The notes under the pieces: model-generated
The model's database searches: none
The model's input: only the letters and a program-made list of their open reading frames with translations
What the model was told of the DNA's origin: nothing
Source: DASRQZ01 sp964571275
Lineage (GTDB): Bacteria; Myxococcota_A; Polyangia; Fen-1088
NCBI GenBank assembly: GCA_964571275.1
Contig: CAZNCQ010000005.1
Coordinates: 13,606 to 77,605, forward strand
Direction of reading: 5' to 3'
Length of the DNA stretch: 64,000 nucleotides
Program-made: the position numbers and the translations under genes
In this document: piece by piece, positions 1-7,405 of the stretch
Layout of the letters: every line of letters starts with the position of its first letter
How positions within the stretch are numbered: position 1 is the first letter of the stretch

Positions 1-1312
1 GCGCCAGCGCGGCCGTCGCCGCGGCCGGCATCCAGACGATCGGCTTGCGCCACGCGCGCGGCGCGGCGAGCGCGAGGTAGCCGGCGCTGAGCAGCGCGAG
101 CGCGATCTTGGGGCCGAGCAGCGGGATCGCGACCACGCCCCAGAGGGCGGGCGCAGCGGCCGCGCCCAGCGTGTTCACGCCAAGCGCGCGACCGAAGCCG
201 ACGCCACGCGCGCGTGCCTCATCGGCGAGGTTGCTGAACAGCGCGCCCATGACGATGGTCGCGGGACCAAAGGCGGTGATCGCAAGGACCGCTTCGGCGG
301 CGACGGCCGCGAAGAGACCACCGCCCAACGCGCGCAGCGCGAGCGTCTTCAAGCCGCCGGCGGCCCACAAAGAGAGCGCTCCGAGCAGGCACGCACCGCC
401 CAGCGCGCCCAGCAAGCGATGCGTGCGTGCGCCGTCGTGCGGGCGCGCGGCCAGCCAGCGGTGGTAGCCGGCGGCGCCGGCGGCGCTGCCGACCAGGTAG
501 ACCGCGAGCAGCAGCGCGAACGTGTAGACGGTGTCTTCGGTCACCTGGCTGAGGACGCGCACGACCAGCACTTCGAACCCGATGCCGAGACATCCGGTCA
601 GCGCCAGACGCACGAGAACCGGTGTGCCGCGCGCCGACCGTTGCGCTGCGGGCACGTGCGGCGCGGCGGCCGCCTCATCGGGGAAAACCACCCACGCCAC
701 CACGCCGCAGAGCAGGTTGAGCGCGATGCTGATGCCGGCCGTCCGCGCGAGACCGATGATCGGGATCAGCCAGAACGCGCTCGCGAGCACGCCGGCGACG
801 GCGCCGAAGGTGTTCGCGGCGTAAGGCGCCGCGATCGATGTTTCATCGCGTCCCTCGTGCCCTTCGCCGGCGGCGCGCGCGAGCAGGCGCTCCATCGCCG
901 GCAGCGTCGCGCCCATTGCCGCGGTCGCCGGGAGAAACAGCAGGAACGTTCCGAGAAACGCGACCGACCACTGCCACGCCGGCGACGGTTGAACGCCCGT
1001 GAGACGTGACGCCCAGGCGCCGAACGGCGGCATCGCGGCCACCAGCAGCAGGCTCCAGAGCGCGATGGCGAGCTCGCAACCCGCGTACCAGCGCGCGGGG
1101 CGCGCACTCCGGGCGACGCGCGCTCCCAGCCCGAACGCGCCGACCGCCAGCCCGCCGAAGAACGCCGTCACGACGGCCAGCACCGCGGCCGACTCGTGAC
1201 CGAGCCAGAGGGCGCACTGCTGCGACCAGACGATCTGATAGCCGAGCCCGGCAAAGCCGGAGGCGACCATCAACATCAGCGACGCGCGCTTGCGCAGCGT
1301 CTTGCGCCACAT
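1..1312 (-). CDS. Spermidine-synthase-type multi-helix membrane protein, partial
   Basis: Reading leftwards from an ATG at 1312, the frame stays open to the window edge (437 codons), so the C-terminus is missing. Residues 19-29 read GFAGLGYQIVW and are followed by a Gly/Ala-rich helix containing AFFGGLAVGAFGLG; this pattern marks the membrane domain of fused MFS/spermidine-synthase proteins. Later helices (LPATAAMGATLPAME, PYAANTFGAVAGVLAS) agree. In that family a soluble methyltransferase-fold domain can follow the helices, but that part would lie outside the window. The start lies 11 bases after the stop of the upstream dioxygenase, so the two are probably co-transcribed. Substrate is unknown. 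Confidence 0.8.
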   Translation of the reverse strand, partial: MWRKTLRKRASLMLMVASGFAGLGYQIVWSQQCALWLGHESAAVLAVVTAFFGGLAVGAFGLGARVARSARPARWYAGCELAIALWSLLLVAAMPPFGAWASRLTGVQPSPAWQWSVAFLGTFLLFLPATAAMGATLPAMERLLARAAGEGHEGRDETSIAAPYAANTFGAVAGVLASAFWLIPIIGLARTAGISIALNLLCGVVAWVVFPDEAAAAPHVPAAQRSARGTPVLVRLALTGCLGIGFEVLVVRVLSQVTEDTVYTFALLLAVYLVGSAAGAAGYHRWLAARPHDGARTHRLLGALGGACLLGALSLWAAGGLKTLALRALGGGLFAAVAAEAVLAITAFGPATIVMGALFSNLADEARARGVGFGRALGVNTLGAAAAPALWGVVAIPLLGPKIALALLSAGYLALAAPRAWRKPIVWMPAAATAALA

Positions 1313-1323
1313 CGCGATTCCGC

Positions 1324-1944
1324 TCAGCTCAAACGGATGACGTAGCCCCAGGAGTCCAGCTGGACGGGGATCGCGTTGAACGACAGCGTGATGCGGCGTT
1401 CCCCCTGATTGGGCGGCACCGCGTGCATGAGGTAGCTCGGGAACAGCACCAGGTCGCCGGGGTCGGGCGCGGGGCTGACCCACTTGTCGGCGTTGAATTC
1501 GTTGGGTGTGGTGCCCGCGTGGTCGTTCTTCAGCAGAAAATCAGTCCCGCCCGGCGATTTCATGAACACGGTCTGCGAGCCCGGGTGCGTGGGCGTCAGA
1601 TAGACGACGCCCGAGATGAAGCTGTTGGCGTGGTTGTGCATCGCCTGGCGCCCGCCGGTGTCCATCACGTTGACCCACATCTCTTTCATGAGCCAGCGGA
1701 TGCGTTCGCCCAGCAGGTGAACGCCGTAGTCGACCAGCTTGGGGGCGATCAGCTCCGCCGCCTTTGCGAACAGCGGGCTGTCCTTCGGCTTGAGCATGCG
1801 CGTGTGCGAAAGACTGTCCGACGAGTTGTTGTCGTTGGTGGCCAGCGTCGTGAAGTGCTCGACGAGGCGGCCGATCAGCGGTTGCCCCAGCGTCGCGCGC
1901 GCGCGCATGAACGGAATCGGGAAGAGACCGAAGACCTCGTCCAT
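1324..1944 (-). CDS. TIGR02466-type 2OG-Fe(II) oxygenase
   Basis: A 206-residue protein resembling the putative 2-oxoglutarate/Fe(II) oxygenases of family TIGR02466. The N-terminus MDEVFGLFPIPFMRAR matches the usual short opening of this family. Residues 103-105 (HNH in AMHNHANSFISGVVYL) and H174 (YLMHAVPPN) are the likely iron ligands, and R184 in ERRITLSFN is the expected 2OG carboxylate contact. An in-frame GTG at 1959 is an alternative start; the ATG at 1944 was preferred because it fits the family N-terminus, although neither has a clear ribosome site. The substrate cannot be told from sequence. It lies directly upstream of the partial membrane protein and probably shares its transcript. 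Confidence 0.82.
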   Translation of the reverse strand: MDEVFGLFPIPFMRARATLGQPLIGRLVEHFTTLATNDNNSSDSLSHTRMLKPKDSPLFAKAAELIAPKLVDYGVHLLGERIRWLMKEMWVNVMDTGGRQAMHNHANSFISGVVYLTPTHPGSQTVFMKSPGGTDFLLKNDHAGTTPNEFNADKWVSPAPDPGDLVLFPSYLMHAVPPNQGERRITLSFNAIPVQLDSWGYVIRLS

Positions 1945-2084
1945 CGCGCTGGTTATCACAAGCGCCGCTGGCCGTGTCCACGGCGGAGCACGCGCGAAAC
2001 AAGAACGTCACAAAACCGACGCGCGACGAGGTGCCGACGATGACGGCGGGGTGGGCTGTCCGTGGCGAAGTCCCGAAGGTACGA

Positions 2085-2864
2085 TCAGCGCAGGCGAAAG
2101 TGCACGACCCAGCGCATGCGGACCGCGGTCGCGTGACCGGCGCGCATCGCCGGCGAAAATCGATAGCCGCGGATCCCTTGCAGGGCTGCCTCCTCCAGGC
2201 CGTAGCCCGCGTGCGCGAGGGCGCGCGCCGACACGACGCGGCCCGCGGCGTCGACGACGATCTCCAGCGGGAAGTCGAGCTCGATCTCGGCTTGCCGTGC
2301 CGCGGGCGGGTAGGCGAGCGGGCCCTCGGCAAGCTGGCGCGCGGGCACGTCGACCTGGTGTTCTCCGACGGTGGCCGAATCGACGGAGGCAGCGCCTTCA
2401 CCGCCCGTCGCGCTCGGCGTCGCGCGCGCGGGCACCGGGGCCGCTGGCGCCGCGAGCGCCGGGCCGCTCGCGACCGTTCCGGCGCTGAGCGCGAAGATCA
2501 TCGGCGGCTCGTCGGCGGGGGGTGCCGCAATCGGCGCCGCCGACGTTACCGGGTGCGGCGCCGGAGCTGTCGCAGCCATCGGTTGTGCGGCCGGGCGGTG
2601 GCGCATCGTCGCCGCGGCGTGCGCCGGCTGCGTCAGCGCCGGCGGTGGGGGCGCGCTCTGCGGCACGAGCACGTCCGGCGCAGCCATCACCGTGACATCG
2701 ATGGCCGCCGGCTCGGGCGCCGGGCCAGACGAGACCGGCGCGAACGCGAGCACGCTGCCGATCGTGACCGCGGCGGCGGCGTGCACCGCCGCCGACATCA
2801 GAACGGCGCTGCCACCGCGACGGATCCACGGCGCCGCGTTCACGCGTTTGATCGGCGAACCCAT
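2085..2864 (-). CDS. TonB-like energy transducer
   Basis: The protein (259 aa from the ATG at 2864) has the TonB layout: a short cytoplasmic start, one membrane helix (about residues 18-42), a long Pro/Ala-rich periplasmic spacer and a C-terminal TonB fold of about 75 residues, with YPPAARQAEIE at its start and YRFSPAMRAGHATAVRMRW near the end. TonB proteins couple the inner-membrane proton gradient to outer-membrane receptors. No exbB, exbD or receptor gene is present in the window, so its partners must be encoded elsewhere. A GTG at 2903 is an alternative start that would add 13 residues before the helix. Confidence 0.82.
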   Translation of the reverse strand: MGSPIKRVNAAPWIRRGGSAVLMSAAVHAAAAVTIGSVLAFAPVSSGPAPEPAAIDVTVMAAPDVLVPQSAPPPPALTQPAHAAATMRHRPAAQPMAATAPAPHPVTSAAPIAAPPADEPPMIFALSAGTVASGPALAAPAAPVPARATPSATGGEGAASVDSATVGEHQVDVPARQLAEGPLAYPPAARQAEIELDFPLEIVVDAAGRVVSARALAHAGYGLEEAALQGIRGYRFSPAMRAGHATAVRMRWVVHFRLR

Positions 2865-2959
2865 CACCCTCGACCTGCCCGAACCAGTAGCACGGATCGT
2901 CACGGACGTGCCATGGGCAAGAACCCTGAACTCGGGTGCCGCGCTTGGCCCGCGGGGGT

Positions 2960-4278
2960 TCAGGTATGCCTGTGCATCTTTTCGTGCGCCTTCTCTTCCG
3001 CCTTCTCTTCCGCCTTCTCTTCCGCCTTCTCTTCCGCCTTCTCTTCCGCCTTCGTTTCGCCGCCGGACCCGTGCTGGTGGCGGTGATNNNNNNNNNNNNN
3101 NNNNNNNNNNNNNNNNNNNNNNNNNNNNNNNNNNNNNNNNNNNNNNNNNNNNNNNNNNNNNNNNNNNNNNNNNNNNNNNNNNNNNNNTCCGCCTTCTCTT
3201 CCGCCTTCGTTTCGCCGCCGGACCCGTGCTGGTGGCGGTGATGCAGGTCTTCGCTGTGCGCGTGCGCGTGCGACATCGCGGTGTGCGAGTGGCGATGGCT
3301 GTGTGGTGCGCGCGGCATCATGTCGTGTGCGTGGCCGTGGTGGCCGTCGTCATGGTCGTGCATGTGCTCGTGGTCGATCGCGTCGTGGCGGTGCGGATGT
3401 TCGTGGCGCTCGGACAGATGCAGCGCCACACCGGCGGCGATCAGCACCGCGGCGACCGGGAACGCGACGCCCAGCCAGGGCGATCCCGCGATGAACGCGA
3501 CCGCGACGCCGAAGAACGGCGCGGTCGCGAAGATCGACGCCGTGCGCGCCGCTCCGACGATGTGTTGCGCGCGCAGGTACAGCTGCAGGCTCACGCCGTA
3601 GCCGAACGCGCCCAGCAGCAGCAGCGCCAGCGCGTTCGCGAGCGGCGGCGCCACGTCGCGGGCGGCGGCCGCCACCACGCCCGACATCGCGGCGCCGAGA
3701 AATCCCTTGGCGCTGACGACCTGAAGCGGATCGAGATCGGCGAGCGCGCGGGAGAGCAGGTTGTCGAGCGACCACGCGAGCGCGGCCCCGGACACCAGGC
3801 CGACGCCCAGCACGGTCGAGCCGGAGGCAAGCGAGGTCCCGACGAGGACCGCCGCACCGACGGTGATCAGCAGCGCGGCAGCGGTCACGCGGGCGCCGAC
3901 GAACTCGCGCAGGAGCACGCGCGCGAGCCCGATCGTGAACGGCGCCTCGAGCGCCAGCAGCAAGGACGCGGTCGCGCCGTCGGTGCGGCGCAAGCCCGCG
4001 ACCAGGAGCGCGGGCGCGATGACGGCGCCGAGCAGCGCGACCAGTCCCAGACGCCCGCGCGACCCGCGCAGGACGGCCGGGTGTTGCGGGGAAGGTGCGC
4101 GAAGACTTGCGATGAGCGCGGCGGTGAGCGCGGCGCCCAGATACACCAGCGAGCCCGCAAAGAACGTCCCCACGCCCGCGCTAGCGCGCTTGAGCAGCGG
4201 CGCGGTCACGCCGAAGAGCAGCGCAGCGAGTCCGGCGAACGTGATGCCGCGCTGCAATTGTCCGGCATGCGTGCGCAC
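2960..4278 (-). CDS. EamA/DMT-family exporter with His-rich, EEKA-repeat tail (assembly gap inside)
   Basis: The first roughly 300 residues form about ten membrane helices in two related halves, as in EamA (drug/metabolite) transporters. A long histidine tail follows (HEHPHRHDAIDHEHMHDHDD, then HGHAHD and SHRHSHTAMSHAHAHS), leading into ETKA plus five EEKA units and ending HEKMHRHT at the stop at 2960. The 100-N gap at 3088-3187 interrupts the tail, and because 100 is not a multiple of three the raw frame is broken. The 55 bases on each side of the gap are identical, and removing one copy with the gap restores a continuous frame. The start used is a GTG at 4278. The tail suggests divalent metal binding, but the transported substrate is unknown. 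Confidence 0.78.
2987..3046. repeat. 12-bp tandem repeat, five units
   Basis: Five exact copies of CGCCTTCTCTTC lie head to tail (2987-2998, 2999-3010, 3011-3022, 3023-3034, 3035-3046). On the minus strand each unit encodes Glu-Glu-Lys-Ala in the tail of the EamA transporter. The true copy number may differ, because the assembly breaks next to this repeat. Confidence 0.9.
3033..3242. repeat. 55-bp sequence duplicated on both sides of the N gap
   Basis: Positions 3033-3087 and 3188-3242 are identical over 55 bases, from TCCGCCTTCTCTTCC to GGTGGCGGTGAT, with only the N run between them. This is the pattern left when two contigs with overlapping ends are scaffolded without being merged. Confidence 0.9.
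3088..3187. other. Assembly gap, exactly 100 N
   Basis: A run of exactly 100 N, the usual placeholder for a gap of unknown length. It falls within the repetitive 3' end of the EamA gene, and its flanks are copies of each other. Confidence 0.99.
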
Positions 4279-4328
4279 GTCAGGAGTCTGCCCGAAAACC
4301 CGGGTCGTCGGCTGCGTGAGATCGACCC

Positions 4329-4356
4329 TTGACCAAGATCGCCCGCGGCGTACGTT
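4329..4356 (+). promoter_or_regulatory. Possible sigma-70 promoter of the rhodanese gene
   Basis: TTGACC at 4329-4334 and TACGTT at 4351-4356 are separated by 16 bases and lie 23 bases upstream of the rhodanese start, between two divergent genes. The -35 box is good and the -10 box weak. Confidence 0.35.
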
Positions 4357-4378
4357 CGACTGCACCAGAGGAGAACCC

Positions 4379-4756
4379 ATGGTTACCCCAGCCCATGACC
4401 CGACCGCCGTGCCGGTCCTTACGCGTCAGCAATTGCAGAGCAAGCTCGCCAGCGGGCAACCTTTCAAGTTGTTGATGGCGGTCAGCGACTTCGGATTTCG
4501 GGTCAAGCACATCCCCGGCTCGATCCGGGTCACCACCGAGCCGAGCACGTTCTCGTGGCTGCCCAAGGATGCCGACATCGTCGTCTACTGCTCCGACGTC
4601 GATTGCCGATTCAGCCGTCGCGTTCTCGAACGCTTGCAGGAGAGCGGTTTCGTCCACCTCAGCCACTACGCGGGCGGGTTGACCGACTGGGAAGCGGCGG
4701 GCCTGCCGCTCGAGGGCGACTGGGTGCCCGGCGCGGGCGACGCGCCCCCGTCTTGA
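4379..4756 (+). CDS. Rhodanese-domain protein
   Basis: A 125-residue single-domain rhodanese-like protein. FRVKHIPGSIRV fits the substrate-side loop, and VVYCSDVDCRFSRRV contains the likely catalytic cysteine at the start of the active loop, with a second cysteine five residues on. The closing YAGGLTDWEAAGLPLEG is typical of the fold. Such domains carry sulfane sulfur as a cysteine persulfide. The ATG at 4379 is preceded by AGAGGAGA, a good ribosome site. The next gene converges with a 3-base gap, so this gene is probably transcribed alone. Confidence 0.85.
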   Translation: MVTPAHDPTAVPVLTRQQLQSKLASGQPFKLLMAVSDFGFRVKHIPGSIRVTTEPSTFSWLPKDADIVVYCSDVDCRFSRRVLERLQESGFVHLSHYAGGLTDWEAAGLPLEGDWVPGAGDAPPS

Positions 4757-4759
4757 TGG

Positions 4760-5542
4760 TCAATCGCCGCGGGTTCCGTCGAGGAATCGCACCAGCACCG
4801 GGCCGAGAGACGCGGGCTCGATGTCATGGGTCGCGCCTGCGAGGATGAGTGAACGCCCGTTCGGGAGCAATCGCCCGAGTTCGTCCGTGACCTCGCGCAT
4901 GATCGGTGGCCCTGCGCTTCCCGCGATCGCCAGCACCGGCTGGCGCACCCGTGTGGCAAGAGAGGGCGAGAGGGCGTCGGAGGCGACGATCGTCGCGTCG
5001 TAAACCAGGGTGTGCGCCATCGCCTCGAGCGCGCGCCGGAAGGGCGCGTGGCGCAGCTGCGCGACGATCGGCTCCGGAATGCCGACCACCTGCCGCTGAA
5101 AGTACTCGACGGCGTCACCGCGACGGCCGGCGGCGATCAGTGACGCGAGCGTCGCGACGTGCTCGGCCGGTCGCGCGGGTGGCGGCTCGTACAGCGCGAG
5201 CTTGGTGATGGCCAGACCCGCCGCCGCGGCACGAAGCGCGAGCACCGCTCCCGACGAGTATCCGAACACCGCGGCCGTGCGCCCGGCCGCGCGGATCAGG
5301 GCGTCGAGATCCTCGATCTCGCGGTCGACGTCGTAGGCCGCCGCGTCGCCGCTGTCGCCTCTGCCCCGGCGGTCGTAGCAGAGCACAGTGAAATGCTTCG
5401 CCAGAGACGCCGCCAGCGGCGCGCCGGTCCGCCGGTCATTGAAGGCGCCGACCACCAGGATGAGCGGCGGTCCGTGACCGACCTGGTCGAACGCGATCGC
5501 GGTGCCGTCCTTGGAATTCGTCTTCGTCGGTTGCGGGGTCAT
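4760..5542 (-). CDS. Alpha/beta-fold hydrolase
   Basis: This 260-aa protein has the alpha/beta hydrolase core: GPPLILVVGAFNDRR around the oxyanion hole, the nucleophile elbow GYSSGA, and a late histidine in GATHDIEP. Family members include esterases, lactonases and haloperoxidase-like enzymes; nothing here fixes the substrate. An AAAGGAG ribosome site lies just before the ATG. The gene sits in the same direction as, and 76 bases downstream of, the sigma-factor gene. Confidence 0.8.
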   Translation of the reverse strand: MTPQPTKTNSKDGTAIAFDQVGHGPPLILVVGAFNDRRTGAPLAASLAKHFTVLCYDRRGRGDSGDAAAYDVDREIEDLDALIRAAGRTAAVFGYSSGAVLALRAAAAGLAITKLALYEPPPARPAEHVATLASLIAAGRRGDAVEYFQRQVVGIPEPIVAQLRHAPFRRALEAMAHTLVYDATIVASDALSPSLATRVRQPVLAIAGSAGPPIMREVTDELGRLLPNGRSLILAGATHDIEPASLGPVLVRFLDGTRGD

Positions 5543-5618
5543 GCGGGTCTCCTTTCGAGGCTTCTGTCGTGTAGACCCGGCCCGCGGAGAAACTCATCGC
5601 CGCAGACGACGAAAAAAA

Positions 5619-6665
5619 CTACGAGAGGACCGGCGGCAAATTGAAGGCGTCGCAGAGCTCACCCGAGAACGTCGTCAGCTCCGCGATCTGACCGCCTTCG
5701 ACGCGCAGGACCAGCACGGCCGCCAGGCGCAGCTCCGACTCCCCCGCGCGGCGGAGGTACGCCGCCGCCGCCGGTTGCCGATTGGCCGCGGTGGCGACCA
5801 TCTTGAATTCGCCCTGAAAATGCGGGGGAAAGCGCCGCAGCATGCTGCCGATCGCGGCCCGACCGTCGAACCAGAGCGCGGCCGGCGGCATCGCCCAGCG
5901 CGCGTCCTCGCGCAGGAGTTGCGTGACCTCGTCCGGGTCGCCGCGCTCCCAGGCCGCCATGAAGCTCCGCAGCACCGCCAGCTGCTCGGCGGTGACGGGG
6001 ACGCTCGGCGCCCAGTCGTCTCGGCCCGGCGGCAGGCGCGCGCGCATCGTGGCGTGCGCGCGCTGGAGCGCGCTGTTCACCGAGGCGACCGTGGTCTCTA
6101 GCAGCGCGGCGATCTCTTCGGCTGACCAGCCCACGACGTCGGACAGGATCAGGATCGCACGTTGCCGCGGCGGCAGGTGTTGCAGCGCCGCGACGTAGGC
6201 GAGCTCGATGGTTTCGCGTGCGGCGAAGCGCGCGTCGGGCCGGCTCTCGACGGGCGCCGGCACCTCGAGCTCTGCGTCGGGATACGGTTGCAGCCAGGGG
6301 ATCTCGGGCGATAGCGTGGGCCGCGGCCGCGCCTCCGACGCTGGCGTTGCCGCCGTCACCGGCGAGACGACGTCCTGGGGCAAGACGCGCGACGGCGCGC
6401 GCTCGAGCGCGCTCAGGCAGACGTTGGTCGCGATCCGATAGAGCCAGGTTCGAAACAGCGACTTGCCTTCGAACCCTTCGCGGCCGCGCCAGGCGCGGAG
6501 CATCGTCTCTTGCACCATGTCCTCGGCCTCGTCGAACGAGCCGAGCAGCCGGTAGCAGTGGGCCCGCAACGGGCGGCGGTGGGGCTCACACAGCGCCGCG
6601 AACGCCGCCTGGTCGCCGCCACGAGCGGCCGCCACGATCGCCTGTCCCTCGATCGGGCCGTTCAT
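5619..6665 (-). CDS. ECF sigma factor with C-terminal SnoaL-like domain (TIGR02960/SigX5-like)
   Basis: Residues about 12-80 form sigma region 2 (AHCYRLLGSFDEAEDMVQET, then FRTWLYRIATNVCL) and about 150-205 form region 4 (LPPRQRAILILSDVVGWSAE). A SnoaL/NTF2-like domain occupies about 215-345. The linker segment WLQPYPDAELE is characteristic of the TIGR02960 group. In these large ECF proteins the extra domain is thought to replace a separate anti-sigma factor. Its ATG shares four bases (ATGA) with the stop of the upstream AlkB gene, so translation is likely coupled. The 348-aa length is normal for the group. Confidence 0.85.
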   Translation of the reverse strand: MNGPIEGQAIVAAARGGDQAAFAALCEPHRRPLRAHCYRLLGSFDEAEDMVQETMLRAWRGREGFEGKSLFRTWLYRIATNVCLSALERAPSRVLPQDVVSPVTAATPASEARPRPTLSPEIPWLQPYPDAELEVPAPVESRPDARFAARETIELAYVAALQHLPPRQRAILILSDVVGWSAEEIAALLETTVASVNSALQRAHATMRARLPPGRDDWAPSVPVTAEQLAVLRSFMAAWERGDPDEVTQLLREDARWAMPPAALWFDGRAAIGSMLRRFPPHFQGEFKMVATAANRQPAAAAYLRRAGESELRLAAVLVLRVEGGQIAELTTFSGELCDAFNLPPVLS

Positions 6666-7321
6666 GCCCGCTCCGGATCGGCGGGCGAGCGCACGGTCAA
6701 CGAGTAGCGCTCCTCGCGCACGGGGCAGACGCGGTGTTGCCAGTCCGCGCGCGCTTCGCCCGCCAGCACGAACAGGCTGCGCGGCGCCAGCTCCTGCTCG
6801 ATCGCGCCGGCTCCGCGCTCGCCGGCTCGGTCCACGCGGGCTCCGTCGCGGTCGACGTCGCCGGCGCGCTGCAGTTGCAGGCGTGCGGCGGTGCCCAGCG
6901 ACAGCGAGAGCACCGTCGGTCCGAATGCGCGGTTGTCGGCGTGCCAGCCAATCGCGCCGCCCGACGGGTAGTGCAGCGCCGTGCACAGGGCGAAGTCCGC
7001 GATCGTCCGGCCCGCCAGCGCGGCCGTCCGGCCCAGCCCCTCGCACGCCGCCTCGACCATGCGGTCGCGGTAGACCGCGAGCTCGGGCGGCAACGCGGGC
7101 GCCGGCTCGAGCCGCCGGCCCTGGGTGAGATAGCGCGCGCCGAACGACATCGCGCGCCGCCGCGCCGTCTGTCCGCGAAACGTGACCAGCTTCCAGTCGG
7201 CCGAGGCCGCGAACCAGTCGAGCAGCGCGCGCTCCTCGGCGCGCGTGATCAGCTCCGGGACGTACAGGAATCCCGGCGGTTGAGCTGCTGCGGGCGCGGC
7301 GACGGCAGTTCTCGGGGGCAT
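6662..7321 (-). CDS. alkB: AlkB-like 2OG/Fe(II) dioxygenase
   Basis: A 219-residue protein with the AlkB signature: H127 and D129 in GWHADN, distal H196 in DWQHRV, and the paired arginines R205 and R211 in RYSLTVR. AlkB enzymes remove methyl groups from 1-methyladenine and 3-methylcytosine in DNA or RNA by oxidation. The core motif HYPSGGAIGWHADNRAF is nearly canonical. Between the core strands there is an Asp/Arg/Gly-rich loop (residues about 153-175). It is the promoter-proximal gene of a two-gene unit with an ECF sigma factor. DNA or RNA alkylation repair is inferred from the family only. Confidence 0.87.
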   Translation of the reverse strand: MPPRTAVAAPAAAQPPGFLYVPELITRAEERALLDWFAASADWKLVTFRGQTARRRAMSFGARYLTQGRRLEPAPALPPELAVYRDRMVEAACEGLGRTAALAGRTIADFALCTALHYPSGGAIGWHADNRAFGPTVLSLSLGTAARLQLQRAGDVDRDGARVDRAGERGAGAIEQELAPRSLFVLAGEARADWQHRVCPVREERYSLTVRSPADPERA

Positions 7322-7405
7322 CGCTCCCCGAGCATGAACGATCTTCGCCCGGCCGGCGGACGGGATCTGGTCCCGCCCACCAGCCGGACGAACCGGCCGC
7401 GCGGG

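Noticed and set aside
2987..3046. Short regular repeats that could suggest a CRISPR array
   Set aside because: Units are 12-bp, directly adjacent and without spacers, and they code for EEKA in a transporter tail.
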